Of a DNA stretch of 64,000 bases, positions 37,182 to 47,418 are shown piece after piece (positions within the stretch are counted from its first letter, which is position 1; each line of letters starts with the position of its first letter). Location: contig NZ_JWLV01000010.1 of NCBI RefSeq assembly GCF_000808535.1, forward strand, positions 62,001 through 126,000. The letters are read 5' to 3'. The DNA is from Vibrio sinaloensis (GTDB taxonomy: Bacteria > Pseudomonadota > Gammaproteobacteria > Enterobacterales > Vibrionaceae). The notes under the pieces are model-generated. The model saw only the letters and a program-made list of their open reading frames with translations. It was not told where the DNA came from and did no database searches. A program made the position numbers and the translations under genes.

Positions 37182-39725
37182 ATGGAACACAAATATATTT
37201 CCCTGACAGCAGTGTTAATATCGTTGAACTCAATGACGGTTTTTGCTTCTGCTGAAGAAGGTGTAGGTTGTATCGTTAGCAAAGAAACTGGAGATAAATA
37301 CTGTTTAAACGTAGGGGAGCGCTCAGGTTATTCTCTCCCCTCTTTTATTTATGAACATGAAGTTGATGTTTATGCTGGTGCCGGCGCAGGGGTGATGCTT
37401 AGTGATTGGGACAATTTATCCTATAACCGTTTGGCGGTTTTTACTGGTTATACTCCCAATTCAGAACTAGAAGCTGTAAAAGCATATAATGGTAAAGTAC
37501 TAGACTTCTCTGCACCTCGTTCAATGCGAGTTGTTTCTCGCTCTCCTGAAGTCGAACCAGTATTGGCTTGGTCCTGGCAAGGAAGCAGCTTCATGCCTGA
37601 GTATGATCAAGTGATGGTTTCTCCGGTTGTCGTACAACTGAATGACGATAACAATGATGGAAAAATTGATAGCAAAGATACCGCGGATATTATTGTTATT
37701 ACTTTTAAGGATAATCAATATACTTACGGTGGACTAGTCCGTGCATTGAGTGGTGTCGACGGTAGTGAAATTTGGGATTACAGCAACGGCGGCGTTATTG
37801 CCGACGCGAGGTATTCAGTAGCGGCTGGAGACCTGGACGGTGATGGAGTTGTAGAAATAATTACCAATAATCGTGAAGAGCCATTTTATAACATTCTCGA
37901 TAACAAGGGGAATGTAAAAAAAATAATCGACAAAAATGAAAAGAAATGGGGGGCTCTTGGTCAAGTCAGTATTGGAGACATTGACAATGATGGAACTCTT
38001 GAAATTATAGCCCCGGATGGTGTGTATAATTACGATGCTGGTTTTTCTATGTATAGCTATGCATGGACACCTTCTCCTATATCTTTCGATTATGACGGCG
38101 ATGGTTTTCAAGAAGTTTTTGCGGAACAAACGTTATTTGATGGTAGTGGTAGTGCAATTTGGAGTTATCAATCTGATAGTTTGGTTTGGTTTTCGTCTGT
38201 TGCAAATCTTGATAGTGACAATTCCCCAGAGCTGATTGTTTCCACACCCACAATAAAGTCTAGTGACGAAAATAGTTTTATTACTGTTTTGGAACACGAT
38301 GGAACAATTAAATGGAGCGTAAATAATATTAGTAACCCGGGTGGTGGTGTACAAGCTGTTTCTAATTTCTTAGGACACCCTGTTGAACCCGTCGTGGAAG
38401 AATCAGACCTTTTTGGCTTTGAGTACGGTGATAATAGACGCTTGGCTTTGGGAGATGACAGTTTGCTGTACGTAAATTCGGGTCTGGCTATTGATTCAGT
38501 TGGTACAACATCGACAAATTTATTTGGTGGGGCTGGTGGCAGTAAAAATAGTCCGATTGACCTTTCCAATGTTAAGAAAATAGCGATTACTTCAGGGAAA
38601 TATAAGTGGGGAGGCAAACATCTGCTGGCAATGAAGTTCTATATGCGTGACGGATCAACCAAAATGTTGGGATCCAAAAAATCGTCTGTATGGAAAAGAA
38701 CTGATTATTTTCAGGTCCCGAGTGACAAAATGATTAGTGCGGTTAACGTTTGGTCAGATGGTTGGCTAGTAGAGGCCATACAGTTTGAGGTAACGGCACA
38801 ACAAACTCATAGCAGTACGGGTATTGTATACGCTGGTTACAATGCCGTAGATATGTATGACCGCACTGGGCAATTAGTTTGGTCTGTGCCTAACAATGAC
38901 TCTAGTAGTGGCAAAATTGGTGTATCGGCCTATGATTTTGATGGTGATGGCATAGATGAAGTTATTGCTCAAGACCAAACACGTGTGAGAGTTTTAGATG
39001 GGCGAAGCGGTCTTGTATTAAGCGAAATCGCTAACTCTACAGGAACATTGTGGGAATCGCCTATTGTAGCGGATCTATCTGGTGATAATAATGCAGAGCT
39101 TATCGTTGTGGCGAACGACTACAATTCTGGTTACTCGCTCAATCACGGTGTATATGTATACAACTCTGCGGATGCCAATAAGCCTTGGAAAAACGCTACT
39201 CGAATTTGGAACCAACATTCTTTCCATCAATCGAACATCACGCAAGAAGGCGCTATTCCTAGCAAGTATGAGCCTAGTTGGTTGACACACAATACGTACC
39301 GCTCGAGTACATTACCGACGAAGAAGGGCACAGGTACTGACATCATCGGGTTCCCAACAGGTAAGCCTACCAACGTAGATTTGGATGATGAGCTTTACGT
39401 ACGATCTGGCTGGATGATCGATGCTTTAGGCGAAGATGATGACGAAATGGTTGGCGGACCAGGTGGGGTTCTTGGTATCCCTGTTGACTTAGAAAAGGTA
39501 GCGAAAATTGAAGTAACTTCAGGCACGTTTTACTGGGGTGGAAATCATATCGTTGCACTGACGTTTACCTATCATGATGGAACTGTCCTGTTTTATGGAT
39601 CAAAGCATTATGCCCATTCTCAGAAAACAGATATTGTTGAAATTCCTTCGGGTGAAGAGCTTGAAGAGATCAATGTTTGGAGTTCCGGACAGTATGTTGA
39701 CGCAGTACAGTTTATTTTAGATTAA
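37182..39725 (+). CDS. Secreted beta-propeller/beta-prism adhesin, RbmC/Bap1-like
   Basis: An 847-residue exported protein with a signal peptide (about 1-24, ending VFASA). The body has FG-GAP-like calcium loops: GDLDGDGVVEI, GDIDNDGTLEI, FDYDGDGFQEV, YDFDGDGIDEV and an EF-hand-like NDDNNDGKIDSKDTADI, suggesting a beta-propeller. Two jacalin-like prism domains are visible: one at about 425-545 (GGAGG) inserted within the propeller, and one at about 730-847 (GGPGG) at the C-terminus. Both contain YVxSG, WGGxH and VxVWS. This arrangement recalls Vibrio biofilm matrix proteins RbmC and Bap1, where the prism binds glycans; RbmC's N-terminal mucin-binding modules are not seen here. Base composition is noticeably more A/T-rich than the flanks. 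Adhesin role inferred. Confidence 0.8.
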   Translation: MEHKYISLTAVLISLNSMTVFASAEEGVGCIVSKETGDKYCLNVGERSGYSLPSFIYEHEVDVYAGAGAGVMLSDWDNLSYNRLAVFTGYTPNSELEAVKAYNGKVLDFSAPRSMRVVSRSPEVEPVLAWSWQGSSFMPEYDQVMVSPVVVQLNDDNNDGKIDSKDTADIIVITFKDNQYTYGGLVRALSGVDGSEIWDYSNGGVIADARYSVAAGDLDGDGVVEIITNNREEPFYNILDNKGNVKKIIDKNEKKWGALGQVSIGDIDNDGTLEIIAPDGVYNYDAGFSMYSYAWTPSPISFDYDGDGFQEVFAEQTLFDGSGSAIWSYQSDSLVWFSSVANLDSDNSPELIVSTPTIKSSDENSFITVLEHDGTIKWSVNNISNPGGGVQAVSNFLGHPVEPVVEESDLFGFEYGDNRRLALGDDSLLYVNSGLAIDSVGTTSTNLFGGAGGSKNSPIDLSNVKKIAITSGKYKWGGKHLLAMKFYMRDGSTKMLGSKKSSVWKRTDYFQVPSDKMISAVNVWSDGWLVEAIQFEVTAQQTHSSTGIVYAGYNAVDMYDRTGQLVWSVPNNDSSSGKIGVSAYDFDGDGIDEVIAQDQTRVRVLDGRSGLVLSEIANSTGTLWESPIVADLSGDNNAELIVVANDYNSGYSLNHGVYVYNSADANKPWKNATRIWNQHSFHQSNITQEGAIPSKYEPSWLTHNTYRSSTLPTKKGTGTDIIGFPTGKPTNVDLDDELYVRSGWMIDALGEDDDEMVGGPGGVLGIPVDLEKVAKIEVTSGTFYWGGNHIVALTFTYHDGTVLFYGSKHYAHSQKTDIVEIPSGEELEEINVWSSGQYVDAVQFILD

Positions 39726-39733
39726 TCGAAACA

Positions 39734-39760
39734 AATGCCAGCTTTATCGCTGGCATTTTT
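39734..39760 (+). terminator. Terminator of adhesin gene
   Basis: A 9-bp stem (AATGCCAGC / GCTGGCATT), 6-nt loop, followed by T-run. Confidence 0.88.
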
Positions 39761-40086
39761 CTACGCTAACTTAAGCTCCTACAATTGATCGTGAGCTTGA
39801 GCCACTTCAGTTTTATAGTTTGTGACAATACTATCCATGTGCGCTGCAAGTTTCCCCCTCCCTCAAAACAGTTATTTCTAAGACATCTTCATCAACATCT
39901 TCACTCGCTTTGGGTTGTTCTGTTGTGGACTTAGCGTGCTTGCTATTCAATCGGGTTCGTTTTTAGTCAGCGATAGGATTCAAAGCTTTTGATGCAATGT
40001 CATAAAAAGTTCATTGAATACAATATTGAGGTTTATTCAATAACTCATCATATTGTAATGACTATGTAACAAAATAAGGAGTGCCT
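39761..40086. other. Intergenic region upstream of 33-aa ORF
   Basis: About 325 bp with no gene. An 8-bp inverted repeat TACAATAT / ATATTGTA flanks AT-rich DNA at about 40019-40058, likely promoter sequence of the 33-codon ORF. Confidence 0.4.
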
Positions 40087-40188
40087 ATGCAGCATCAAGA
40101 AATGATTCAACCCACTCATCTTGGCGTGATCAGCCGAACTTGTTTGTTTTCTCTTTTTGCTATTTTCTTCGTCTTTGCTTTTATCTAA
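40087..40188 (+). CDS. Small single-pass membrane protein or leader peptide (33 aa)
   Basis: A 33-codon ORF with an excellent AAGGAG ribosome site at 6-7 nt spacing. The first 18 residues are polar and the last 15 hydrophobic (LFSLFAIFFVFAFI), a probable transmembrane tail. It is followed after 1 bp by a nested hairpin (40190-40250) and then selO. It could be a real small protein or a leader whose translation affects downstream expression. Not recognised. Confidence 0.55.
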   Translation: MQHQEMIQPTHLGVISRTCLFSLFAIFFVFAFI

Positions 40189-40189
40189 A

Positions 40190-40250
40190 CCCTAACTGAA
40201 CTAAGCCTTAGTAAGTTTGTGGTTACTTACTTATTCTTCACTTATTAGGG
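40190..40250 (+). other. Nested hairpin between small ORF and selO
   Basis: Outer arms CCCTAA (40190-40195) and TTAGGG (40245-40250), inner arms AGTAAGT (40210-40216) and ACTTACT (40225-40231). No T-run follows, so an mRNA structure or attenuator rather than a plain terminator. Confidence 0.4.
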
Positions 40251-40325
40251 CGGTTCACTGGCTCTTGTCGATAAGGTTGTGATATTTTTGCTGTATCTGC
40301 CTATTGTTAAAGAGTTGTATACCAA

Positions 40326-41795
40326 ATGCCTCTGCTGATCCCCAATTTATCCAATCGATATGCTGACTTACCAAATGCCTTTTACTCCTTGGTGGATCCT
40401 CAACCACTGGAAAACAGCCATTGGATAGCATGGAATAGCGTATTGGCCGAGCAACTTGGGTTACCTGAAAATCAGCCAACTGGTGATCTGAAATATTTTC
40501 TTTCGGGAGAAGGGGACTATCAGACAACTCCAGTACTCGCGATGAAATATGCTGGGCATCAATTTGGTAGCTATAACCCTGATTTGGGTGATGGTCGCGG
40601 TTTATTGCTTGGGGAAGTGACGTCGCCCACTGGGCAAATGTTCGATATTCACCTAAAAGGTGCGGGACTCACTCCTTATTCCCGTATGGGAGATGGTAGA
40701 GCGGTACTACGTTCGACGATTCGTGAATATCTTTGTAGCGAAGCGATGGCAGGGTTGGGTATTCCCACCACTCGCGCTTTAGGGATGTTGACCAGTGATA
40801 CCCCAGTTTATCGAGAGCGAGTGGAAAGTGGCGCTTTGTTGCTGCGTGTTGCTGAAAGCCACATCCGATTTGGTCACTTTGAGCACCTTTTCTACACCAA
40901 TCAATTAAGTGAGCTGAAACTGCTGGCTGATAAAGTGATCGAGTGGTATTGGCCAGAATGTCTAAAATGCGATCAGCCTTATTCCGCGATGTTTGCAACC
41001 ATAGTCGAGAAAACCGCAGACATGATCGCCTATTGGCAGGCATATGGTTTTGCTCATGGCGTGATGAATACCGATAACATGTCGATCTTGGGTCAGACGT
41101 TTGATTATGGTCCGTTTGGGTTCTTGGATGATTACGAGCCGGGCTACATCTGTAACCACTCCGATTATCAAGGTCGATACGCTTTTGACCAACAGCCCAG
41201 AATAGGTCTTTGGAACTTATCGGCTTTAGCGCATGCGTTGTCGCCCATTATTGATAAGAGCGAACTTGAACAGGCTTTGAGCCAATATGAAGTAACTCTG
41301 GGCAAAAAATTTAGCCGACTGATGCGAGCAAAGCTCGGCCTAAACTGCAAACTGGAACAGGATAGCCAGCTGTTCAACGCGATGTTTGAGCTACTTCACC
41401 AAAACCGAGTCGATTACACACGGTTTATGCGTGAACTCTCCAACCTTGATACTCAACCTGTTCACAACGTCTCAGATCTGTTTATTGATCGAGAGGCCGC
41501 GAATGCTTGGCTTGAACTCTACCTTGCTCGTTGTGAATGTGAGGTGGACGAGGCGGGGCAAGCCATCCCATCAACAACACGTTGTGAAAAAATGCGTCAG
41601 GTAAATCCGAAGTACATTCTTAGAAATTACTTGGCTCAAATCGCTATTGATAAAGCCGAGCAGGGTGATTTCAGTGAAGTAGAAGCGCTTGCTGAACTGC
41701 TAAAACATCCATTTGATGAGCAACCCGATAAAGACGCCTATGCGAATCTGCCTCCGGAATGGGGCAAGAAGATGGAAATCAGTTGTTCGTCTTAA
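40326..41795 (+). CDS. selO: Protein adenylyltransferase SelO (YdiU)
   Basis: A 489-residue pseudokinase-fold enzyme that AMPylates proteins, linked to redox stress in bacteria and mitochondria. Visible motifs are [65 protein letters not shown] (the catalytic Asn/Asp region) and the C-terminal CSS, with Cys where eukaryotic SelO has selenocysteine. Length agrees with E. coli YdiU (478). Confidence 0.95.
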   Translation: MPLLIPNLSNRYADLPNAFYSLVDPQPLENSHWIAWNSVLAEQLGLPENQPTGDLKYFLSGEGDYQTTPVLAMKYAGHQFGSYNPDLGDGRGLLLGEVTSPTGQMFDIHLKGAGLTPYSRMGDGRAVLRSTIREYLCSEAMAGLGIPTTRALGMLTSDTPVYRERVESGALLLRVAESHIRFGHFEHLFYTNQLSELKLLADKVIEWYWPECLKCDQPYSAMFATIVEKTADMIAYWQAYGFAHGVMNTDNMSILGQTFDYGPFGFLDDYEPGYICNHSDYQGRYAFDQQPRIGLWNLSALAHALSPIIDKSELEQALSQYEVTLGKKFSRLMRAKLGLNCKLEQDSQLFNAMFELLHQNRVDYTRFMRELSNLDTQPVHNVSDLFIDREAANAWLELYLARCECEVDEAGQAIPSTTRCEKMRQVNPKYILRNYLAQIAIDKAEQGDFSEVEALAELLKHPFDEQPDKDAYANLPPEWGKKMEISCSS

Positions 41796-41949
41796 CAAGA
41801 TGAATGACTGATAGATCTGTTTTTATTTGCATGACAAACTTGTGAACCTCGTCTGCACTTTGTTCAAATTATGCAAAATAATCAATCAGCTTCTGAGTAC
41901 CATCTCACTACACTAATAGCCAAGCATCATTGGTAATGAATTAGGGTTT

Positions 41950-42672
41950 ATGAGCGCTAAAATACTTGTTGTAGATGACGATCAAGAGATTCGAGAACTG
42001 TTAGACGAATATCTAACTAAGTCGGGCTACCTTGTAGACACGGTCGCAGATGGGGAGCAGCTTAAGCTACACCTAGAGCAAACTGGTTATCCAGAACTGG
42101 TTTTGTTAGATGTAATGCTACCAGGCGATGATGGCTTTACCTTATGCCAGTATATTCGTCGAGAGTCTAGCGTTCCGATCATCATGCTCACTGCGGTATC
42201 GGATGAAACGGATCAAATCATCGGCTTAGAAATTGGCGCTGATGATTACATCGCCAAGCCTTTTAACCCGAGGCAGCTTGTTGCGCGCATCAAAGCCGTG
42301 TTGCGTCGGGTGCAATTGAGTGACGACAAACCAGCGGATGCGCTCCCTAAACATATCACCTTTGGCGATTGGCGCCTTGATACCCTCGCACATAAGATTA
42401 TCCACCTTGAAAATGGCCAAGAGCATGATTTATCTGGCAGTGACTTCGCGCTTTTGATGCTGTTTTTAACTCGTCCGAATGAGGTCTTAGACAGAGATAC
42501 GATTTCATTTGCCACTCGCGGTAGAGAAGCGTTGCCGTTCGAGCGCGGAATTGACGTTCAATTAAGTCGTTTGAGAAACCGTCTAGGCGACAGTGGTAAA
42601 TACCCCCAGTACATCAAAACCATGCGGGGTAATGGATATATTCTGGCTGTGCCTGTCACTATCGAGCATTAA
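41950..42672 (+). CDS. OmpR-family response regulator for sugar transporter (GltR-like)
   Basis: A 240-residue regulator: receiver domain with acidic VVDDDQE and phosphoacceptor Asp54 in LLDVMLPGDDG, then a C-terminal winged helix (DFALLMLFLTRPNEVLDRDTI). It is followed 3 bp later by its kinase, and both precede a glucose-type ABC transporter. This is the layout of Pseudomonas GltR-GtrS with gts genes, so it likely controls 44269-48534, inferred from context. Confidence 0.9.
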   Translation: MSAKILVVDDDQEIRELLDEYLTKSGYLVDTVADGEQLKLHLEQTGYPELVLLDVMLPGDDGFTLCQYIRRESSVPIIMLTAVSDETDQIIGLEIGADDYIAKPFNPRQLVARIKAVLRRVQLSDDKPADALPKHITFGDWRLDTLAHKIIHLENGQEHDLSGSDFALLMLFLTRPNEVLDRDTISFATRGREALPFERGIDVQLSRLRNRLGDSGKYPQYIKTMRGNGYILAVPVTIEH

Positions 42673-42675
42673 CGA

Positions 42676-44124
42676 ATGCTGAGTTTACTGCGTCTCATCA
42701 AGCCAAACTCACTGGTGACTCGAACCTTGGGTCTTGCGCTTTTGGCGGTGGTGTTGGCGCAGGGAATCGCGACCGCCATTTGGTACAGCGAGTCAAAGCA
42801 GAAGGAACTGGCGGGCATTCAAGATGCTTCGCAAAGCATGGCCAATATGTTTGCCTCCACGGTGACCTTCTTTCAATCTCTGCCCGTGCGCTACCGACAC
42901 ATCGTTTTGGACCAAATTCGCAATATGGGCGGTACGCGTTTTTTCGTCTCGTTTAATAAAGAAAAGCTGATTGTTGAACCGATAGAAGAGACTCGCTTAA
43001 AACAGGCTTCGATCCAAGCCGTGTCTTCTGTGTTGAATCAAAAACTCACCAAGGTGGACTCAATTTCCGTCGATTTCTCGCGTCCTGATAATCTGCGGCT
43101 CCTCAAAAATGACATTTACCTGCACGATCTTCCGAAATCTTGGGCGCATCATACGTTAACCTTGTCTCCGATAGACCCTCCGATATTGGTGGTCCAAATT
43201 GAACTGAGCAGCCATGAGTGGGTTTATATTGCGGCGTTATTGCCCGCACCGTATGTGACTTTGGATGATACGGTTATCGCTCGCGAGCAAATTGTCTTTT
43301 TAGTTCTCTCAACGACTCTACTGTTGGGCTTGACCTATTTACTGATGCGTCGCCAAGTCAAACCGTTGAAGCGATTAGCCAAAGCGGCGAATGAAATGAG
43401 TATGGATATTGATCAGCCACCGCTTGCGGAAGAAGGGGCAAGTGAACTAGTCACAGCGACTCGGGCTTTCAATCGAATGCAGCAACGTATACGGCGTTAT
43501 GTCTCGGATCGAGAACATCTGTTTTCATCCATCTCTCATGATCTAAAAACCCCGATAACTCGTCTTCGATTACGAGCTGAACTGCTGGAAAATGACACTA
43601 AGCGCAGCAAATTTAATAAAGATCTCGATGAGTTGGAAATGATGGTCAAGGGGGCGCTGCAATGTGTCAGAGACACTGACTTACACGAGAATAACGCCTT
43701 TATTGACCTCAATGAGATGATCTTGTCTGTGATTGAACCCATGAACCACAGAGCGCAAGTCGTGGCGTTCGTGCCGGTTCCGATGGATCCGATCGTTGCT
43801 AAACCATTGGCGATGAAACGGGTCATCACCAATATTCTCGATAACGCAGTCAAGTATGGATTCAGCGCCGAGGTATCCATCGGTGTTTCAGATGAGTGGA
43901 TTACCATCACGGTGGATGATACCGGACCTGGCATTCCCGAAGAGAAACAAGAGCAGGTGTTTGAGCCCTATTTTAGGTTGGCTGACGATGACCAAGGACA
44001 TGGTTTAGGGCTTGGAATCTGCCGCAACATTCTCCATGGACATGGTGGAGATCTCATTATTAGCAATCTTCCTAACGGCGGTCTTCGCGCGCAACTCTTT
44101 ATCCCACCTAGCTTAGAAGTCTAA
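42676..44124 (+). CDS. Sensor histidine kinase (GtrS-like)
   Basis: A 482-residue membrane kinase: TM1 (about 16-35), a periplasmic sensor domain (about 36-200), TM2 (about 205-225), HAMP (about 228-278), HisKA with His288 in SSISHDLKTPITRL, and HATPase with DNAVKYGFSAEV, DDTGPGIPEEKQE and GHGLGLGICRNILHGHGG. Coupled to the preceding response regulator. In Pseudomonas the matching kinase responds to 2-ketogluconate; ligand here is unknown. The stop codon lies inside a hairpin. Confidence 0.92.
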   Translation: MLSLLRLIKPNSLVTRTLGLALLAVVLAQGIATAIWYSESKQKELAGIQDASQSMANMFASTVTFFQSLPVRYRHIVLDQIRNMGGTRFFVSFNKEKLIVEPIEETRLKQASIQAVSSVLNQKLTKVDSISVDFSRPDNLRLLKNDIYLHDLPKSWAHHTLTLSPIDPPILVVQIELSSHEWVYIAALLPAPYVTLDDTVIAREQIVFLVLSTTLLLGLTYLLMRRQVKPLKRLAKAANEMSMDIDQPPLAEEGASELVTATRAFNRMQQRIRRYVSDREHLFSSISHDLKTPITRLRLRAELLENDTKRSKFNKDLDELEMMVKGALQCVRDTDLHENNAFIDLNEMILSVIEPMNHRAQVVAFVPVPMDPIVAKPLAMKRVITNILDNAVKYGFSAEVSIGVSDEWITITVDDTGPGIPEEKQEQVFEPYFRLADDDQGHGLGLGICRNILHGHGGDLIISNLPNGGLRAQLFIPPSLEV

Positions 44125-44146
44125 TGTAACTTTCTTGTTACATTAG
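44121..44146. repeat. 10-bp inverted repeat at kinase stop
   Basis: CTAATGTAAC / GTTACATTAG with a 6-nt loop overlaps the kinase TAA and lies 120 bp before gtsA. It may be a weak terminator or an operator for the response regulator. Confidence 0.55.
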
Positions 44147-44268
44147 CTTTACGCTTTGTTTCAATCAAAAAATTCTATTTGGATAGACTCCATAGTGTTC
44201 AAGCACGAAGTGAACGGGTCAGGAATGTGGTCGGCCCTGATGTCTAATCCAATACATGGAAGATAACA

Positions 44269-45516
44269 ATGAAAATGAATAAAACCCTACTTACTTTATC
44301 GCTCTTGTCTGCCTCTGCTCTTTCTCATGCGGGAGAAGTGGAAGTGCTTCACTGGTGGACTGCGGGCGGTGAAGCGAAATCTGCTGCTGTACTGAAAGAG
44401 ATGCTCGAAAAGCAAAACCACACATGGAAAGACTTTGCGGTTGCAGGTGGCGGCGGTGAGTCCGCGATGACGGTACTGAAAACGCGCGCAGTCTCTGGAA
44501 ACCCTCCTTCAGCGGCGCAAATCAAAGGCCACGATATTCAGGAGTGGGGTGGATTAGGTTTCTTAACGTCTTTGGACAAAACAGCGAAAGCAGAACAGTG
44601 GGATTCAATCCTTCCATCAGTGGTCACTAAAGTCATGAAGTTCGATGGCGAGTACGTGGCGGTTCCTGTTAACGTTCACCGCGTAAACTGGTTGTGGGCA
44701 AACCCGGAAGTGTTGAAAAAGTCAGGTGTAGAGCTACCAACCACGTTAGACGAGTTCTTCGCCGCGGCAGAAAAGATCAAAGCGGCTGGTTTTGTACCAC
44801 TCGCGCATGGTGGCCAACCTTGGCAGGATGCAACCGTCTTTGAGGCCGTTGCTCTGGATGTTCTTGGCAGCGAAGATTACAACAAAGCCTTTGTTGACCT
44901 AGATATGGATACCTTGTCAGGCGATAAGATGGTTGAGGTGTTTACCAAGTTTAAGAAAGTCCGCGATTACATTGATGCGAACTCTCCGGGCCGTGACTGG
45001 AACGTTGCAACCTCTATGGTTATCAACGGAGAAGCGGCGATGCAAATTATGGGTGACTGGGCGAAAGGTGAGTTCTCTGCAGCGGGCAAAGTACCGGGCA
45101 AAGATTACATCTGTGCTCCTGCACCGGGTACGGACGGTCAGTTCACGTTTAACATCGACAGCTTCGCATTCTTTGAACTGAGCAATGCAGCGAATCAACA
45201 AGCTCAGCAAGATCTGGCGAAAACGATTTTAACCAAAGAGTTCCAAGAGGTGTTTAACCTAAACAAAGGTTCGATTCCGGTACGTCTTGATATGGATATG
45301 AGTAAGTTCGACCAATGTGCGCTGGACTCGATGGCAACGTTTAAGGCAAGCGCGAAATCTGGCGACCTAGTGCCGAGTATGGCGCACGGCCTATCGACGA
45401 CAAGTTACGCCCAAGGCGCAATTTATGATGTCGTGACCAACTTCTTCAACGATGATTCTGCCGACCCTAAAGAGGCTGCTCAGAAGCTAGCAAAAGCGGT
45501 TAAAGCAGCAATCTAA
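44269..45516 (+). CDS. gtsA: Glucose/mannose-type ABC transporter substrate-binding protein
   Basis: A 415-residue periplasmic protein with a signal peptide (about 1-21, ending LSHA). The mature region opens [19 protein letters not shown] and contains [31 protein letters not shown] and GDWAKGEF, which closely match the Pseudomonas glucose-binding protein GtsA as I recall it. It delivers sugar to the permeases at 45636 and 46556. GGAAG precedes the ATG. A strong hairpin (45545-45583) follows, as is common after binding-protein genes to raise their expression. Confidence 0.88.
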   Translation: MKMNKTLLTLSLLSASALSHAGEVEVLHWWTAGGEAKSAAVLKEMLEKQNHTWKDFAVAGGGGESAMTVLKTRAVSGNPPSAAQIKGHDIQEWGGLGFLTSLDKTAKAEQWDSILPSVVTKVMKFDGEYVAVPVNVHRVNWLWANPEVLKKSGVELPTTLDEFFAAAEKIKAAGFVPLAHGGQPWQDATVFEAVALDVLGSEDYNKAFVDLDMDTLSGDKMVEVFTKFKKVRDYIDANSPGRDWNVATSMVINGEAAMQIMGDWAKGEFSAAGKVPGKDYICAPAPGTDGQFTFNIDSFAFFELSNAANQQAQQDLAKTILTKEFQEVFNLNKGSIPVRLDMDMSKFDQCALDSMATFKASAKSGDLVPSMAHGLSTTSYAQGAIYDVVTNFFNDDSADPKEAAQKLAKAVKAAI

Positions 45517-45544
45517 CTTAGTCGTTAGAACACTCATCACCCCC

Positions 45545-45583
45545 AAAGGGCGAGTAGGCTTGTGGGGAGCCTATTCGCCCTTT
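45545..45583 (+). terminator. Intercistronic hairpin between gtsA and permease gene
   Basis: A 16-bp stem (arms 45545-45560 and 45568-45583, one wobble) with a 7-nt loop and short T-run; probably a partial terminator or mRNA-stabilising element giving excess binding protein. Confidence 0.75.
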
Positions 45584-45635
45584 CCTTAATCTCTAACCCG
45601 GATTTAGGTTAGATAAGATGACGTAAGGATTCGTT

Positions 45636-46559
45636 ATGGAGCATGTTGTATCTCGGTATGCCAATAAGTCTGCGCCAAAGCCGAGCTTTGCTGACAGATT
45701 ACAGCGCTGGCTACCGAAAATCGTTCTTGCGCCGACCATGCTAGTCACCGTGGTGTGTATCTACGGTTATATTTTTTGGACGGCTGCACTTTCAATGACC
45801 AACTCTCGCTTTCTACCAAGCTTCAATTTTGCTGGCTTTCTCCAGTATGAAAAGTTGATGGATAATGATCGTTGGCTCACTTCAATTACCAATTTAGGTA
45901 TCTTTGGCCTGTTATTCATGCTGATTGCGATTGGTCTTGGAGTGGGTCTAGCAATATTGCTTGACCAAAATATCCGCCAAGAGGGCGCAATCAGAACCAT
46001 TTACCTTTACCCAATGGCACTCTCGTTCATTGTGACGGGTACCGCATGGAAGTGGATTTTAAACCCGGGGCTGGGCATCGAGAAGTTGATGCAAGATTGG
46101 GGATTCACGGACTTTAAATTTGATTGGCTAGTGGATTCCGAAATGTCGGTTTACACACTCGTTATTGCCGCGGTTTGGCAATCTTCAGGCTTTGTTATGG
46201 CGATGTTTCTCGCCGGGCTGCGCGGCATCGATTCTTCAATCATTAAAGCAGCACAAATTGATGGTGCAAGCCTGCCAACTATTTACTGGAAGATCATTTT
46301 ACCGTGCTTGCGCCCCGTGTTTTTCAGTGCCGTTATCATTACCTCCCACATTGCGATTAAGAGCTTCGACTTGGTGACTGCAATGACGGCAGGTGGTCCA
46401 GGTTATTCGTCGGATTTACCGGCTTTGTTTATGTACGCACACTCATTCACTCGTGGCCAAATTGGTTTAGGTGCTGCAAGTGCCATGATGATGTTAGCGG
46501 GTATTTTAGCGATTCTCGTGCCGTACCTGTACTCGGAACTTAGGGAGAAAAAATCATGA
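45636..46559 (+). CDS. gtsB: Sugar ABC transporter permease (MalF type)
   Basis: A 307-residue permease with six helices and a polar N-terminal extension (about 35 residues). The EAA loop contact for the ATPase is KAAQIDGASLPTIYWKIILP. It pairs with the 285-residue permease that starts 4 bp before its stop (ATGA overlap). Confidence 0.9.
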   Translation: MEHVVSRYANKSAPKPSFADRLQRWLPKIVLAPTMLVTVVCIYGYIFWTAALSMTNSRFLPSFNFAGFLQYEKLMDNDRWLTSITNLGIFGLLFMLIAIGLGVGLAILLDQNIRQEGAIRTIYLYPMALSFIVTGTAWKWILNPGLGIEKLMQDWGFTDFKFDWLVDSEMSVYTLVIAAVWQSSGFVMAMFLAGLRGIDSSIIKAAQIDGASLPTIYWKIILPCLRPVFFSAVIITSHIAIKSFDLVTAMTAGGPGYSSDLPALFMYAHSFTRGQIGLGAASAMMMLAGILAILVPYLYSELREKKS

Positions 46560-47413
46560 CCAACAACATGAATTTTGCCCGCCTATTTATTTACGCATGC
46601 CTCATCTTTTTCTGTGTTGTCTATTTGATGCCGCTGTTTGTGATGGTGATTACCTCGTTCAAGACGCTACCTGATATCAAGGCCGGCAACTTAATGTCAC
46701 TGCCGAAAGAGTGGGTGTTTGATGCTTGGTATAAAGCATGGGACAGCGCCTGTACTGGGGTGAAATGTGAAGGTGTGAAAGGGTACTTTTGGAACTCATT
46801 TCAAATGGTGATCCCAGCGGTCGCTATCTCTACGTTACTTGGGGCGTTTAATGGTTACGTTGTGACCAAGTGGCAGTTTCGTGGCTCTAACCTGTTTTTC
46901 AGTTTGCTGCTCTTTGGTTGCTTTATTCCGTTTCAGGTTATTTTGCTCCCTATGGCGGCGGTGCTTGGTAAATTAGGTTTGGCCAATACCACAACAGGTT
47001 TAGTGATTGTTCACGTCATTTACGGTATGGCTTTTACCACCTTATTCTTCCGAAATTTTTACATTGGCATTCCGGATGAGCTGATTAAGGCCGCCAAACT
47101 TGATGGTGCGGGCTTCTTTACCATCTTCTTCAAAATCCTATTGCCGCTATCGACACCTATCATCATGGTGACGGTCATTTGGCAATTTACGGCAATTTGG
47201 AATGACTTCCTATTTGGTGTTGTTTATTCAGGCTCGGAGACACAGCCCATAACGGTTGCGCTTAACAACCTTGTTAACACCAGTACCGGGGTTAAAGAAT
47301 ATAACGTAGATATGGCAGCGGCCATTATCGCCGCTCTGCCAACACTCCTTGTCTATGTATTGGCAGGAAAATACTTTGTTCGCGGCCTAACGGCAGGATC
47401 AGTAAAAGGATAA
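46556..47413 (+). CDS. gtsC: Sugar ABC transporter permease (MalG type)
   Basis: A 285-residue permease with six helices; the EAA motif is [20 protein letters not shown]. It overlaps the preceding permease by 4 bp and is followed by the ATPase after 5 bp. A short cysteine-containing loop ([13 protein letters not shown]) sits in the first periplasmic loop. Confidence 0.9.
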   Translation: MTNNMNFARLFIYACLIFFCVVYLMPLFVMVITSFKTLPDIKAGNLMSLPKEWVFDAWYKAWDSACTGVKCEGVKGYFWNSFQMVIPAVAISTLLGAFNGYVVTKWQFRGSNLFFSLLLFGCFIPFQVILLPMAAVLGKLGLANTTTGLVIVHVIYGMAFTTLFFRNFYIGIPDELIKAAKLDGAGFFTIFFKILLPLSTPIIMVTVIWQFTAIWNDFLFGVVYSGSETQPITVALNNLVNTSTGVKEYNVDMAAAIIAALPTLLVYVLAGKYFVRGLTAGSVKG

Positions 47414-47418
47414 TTACC

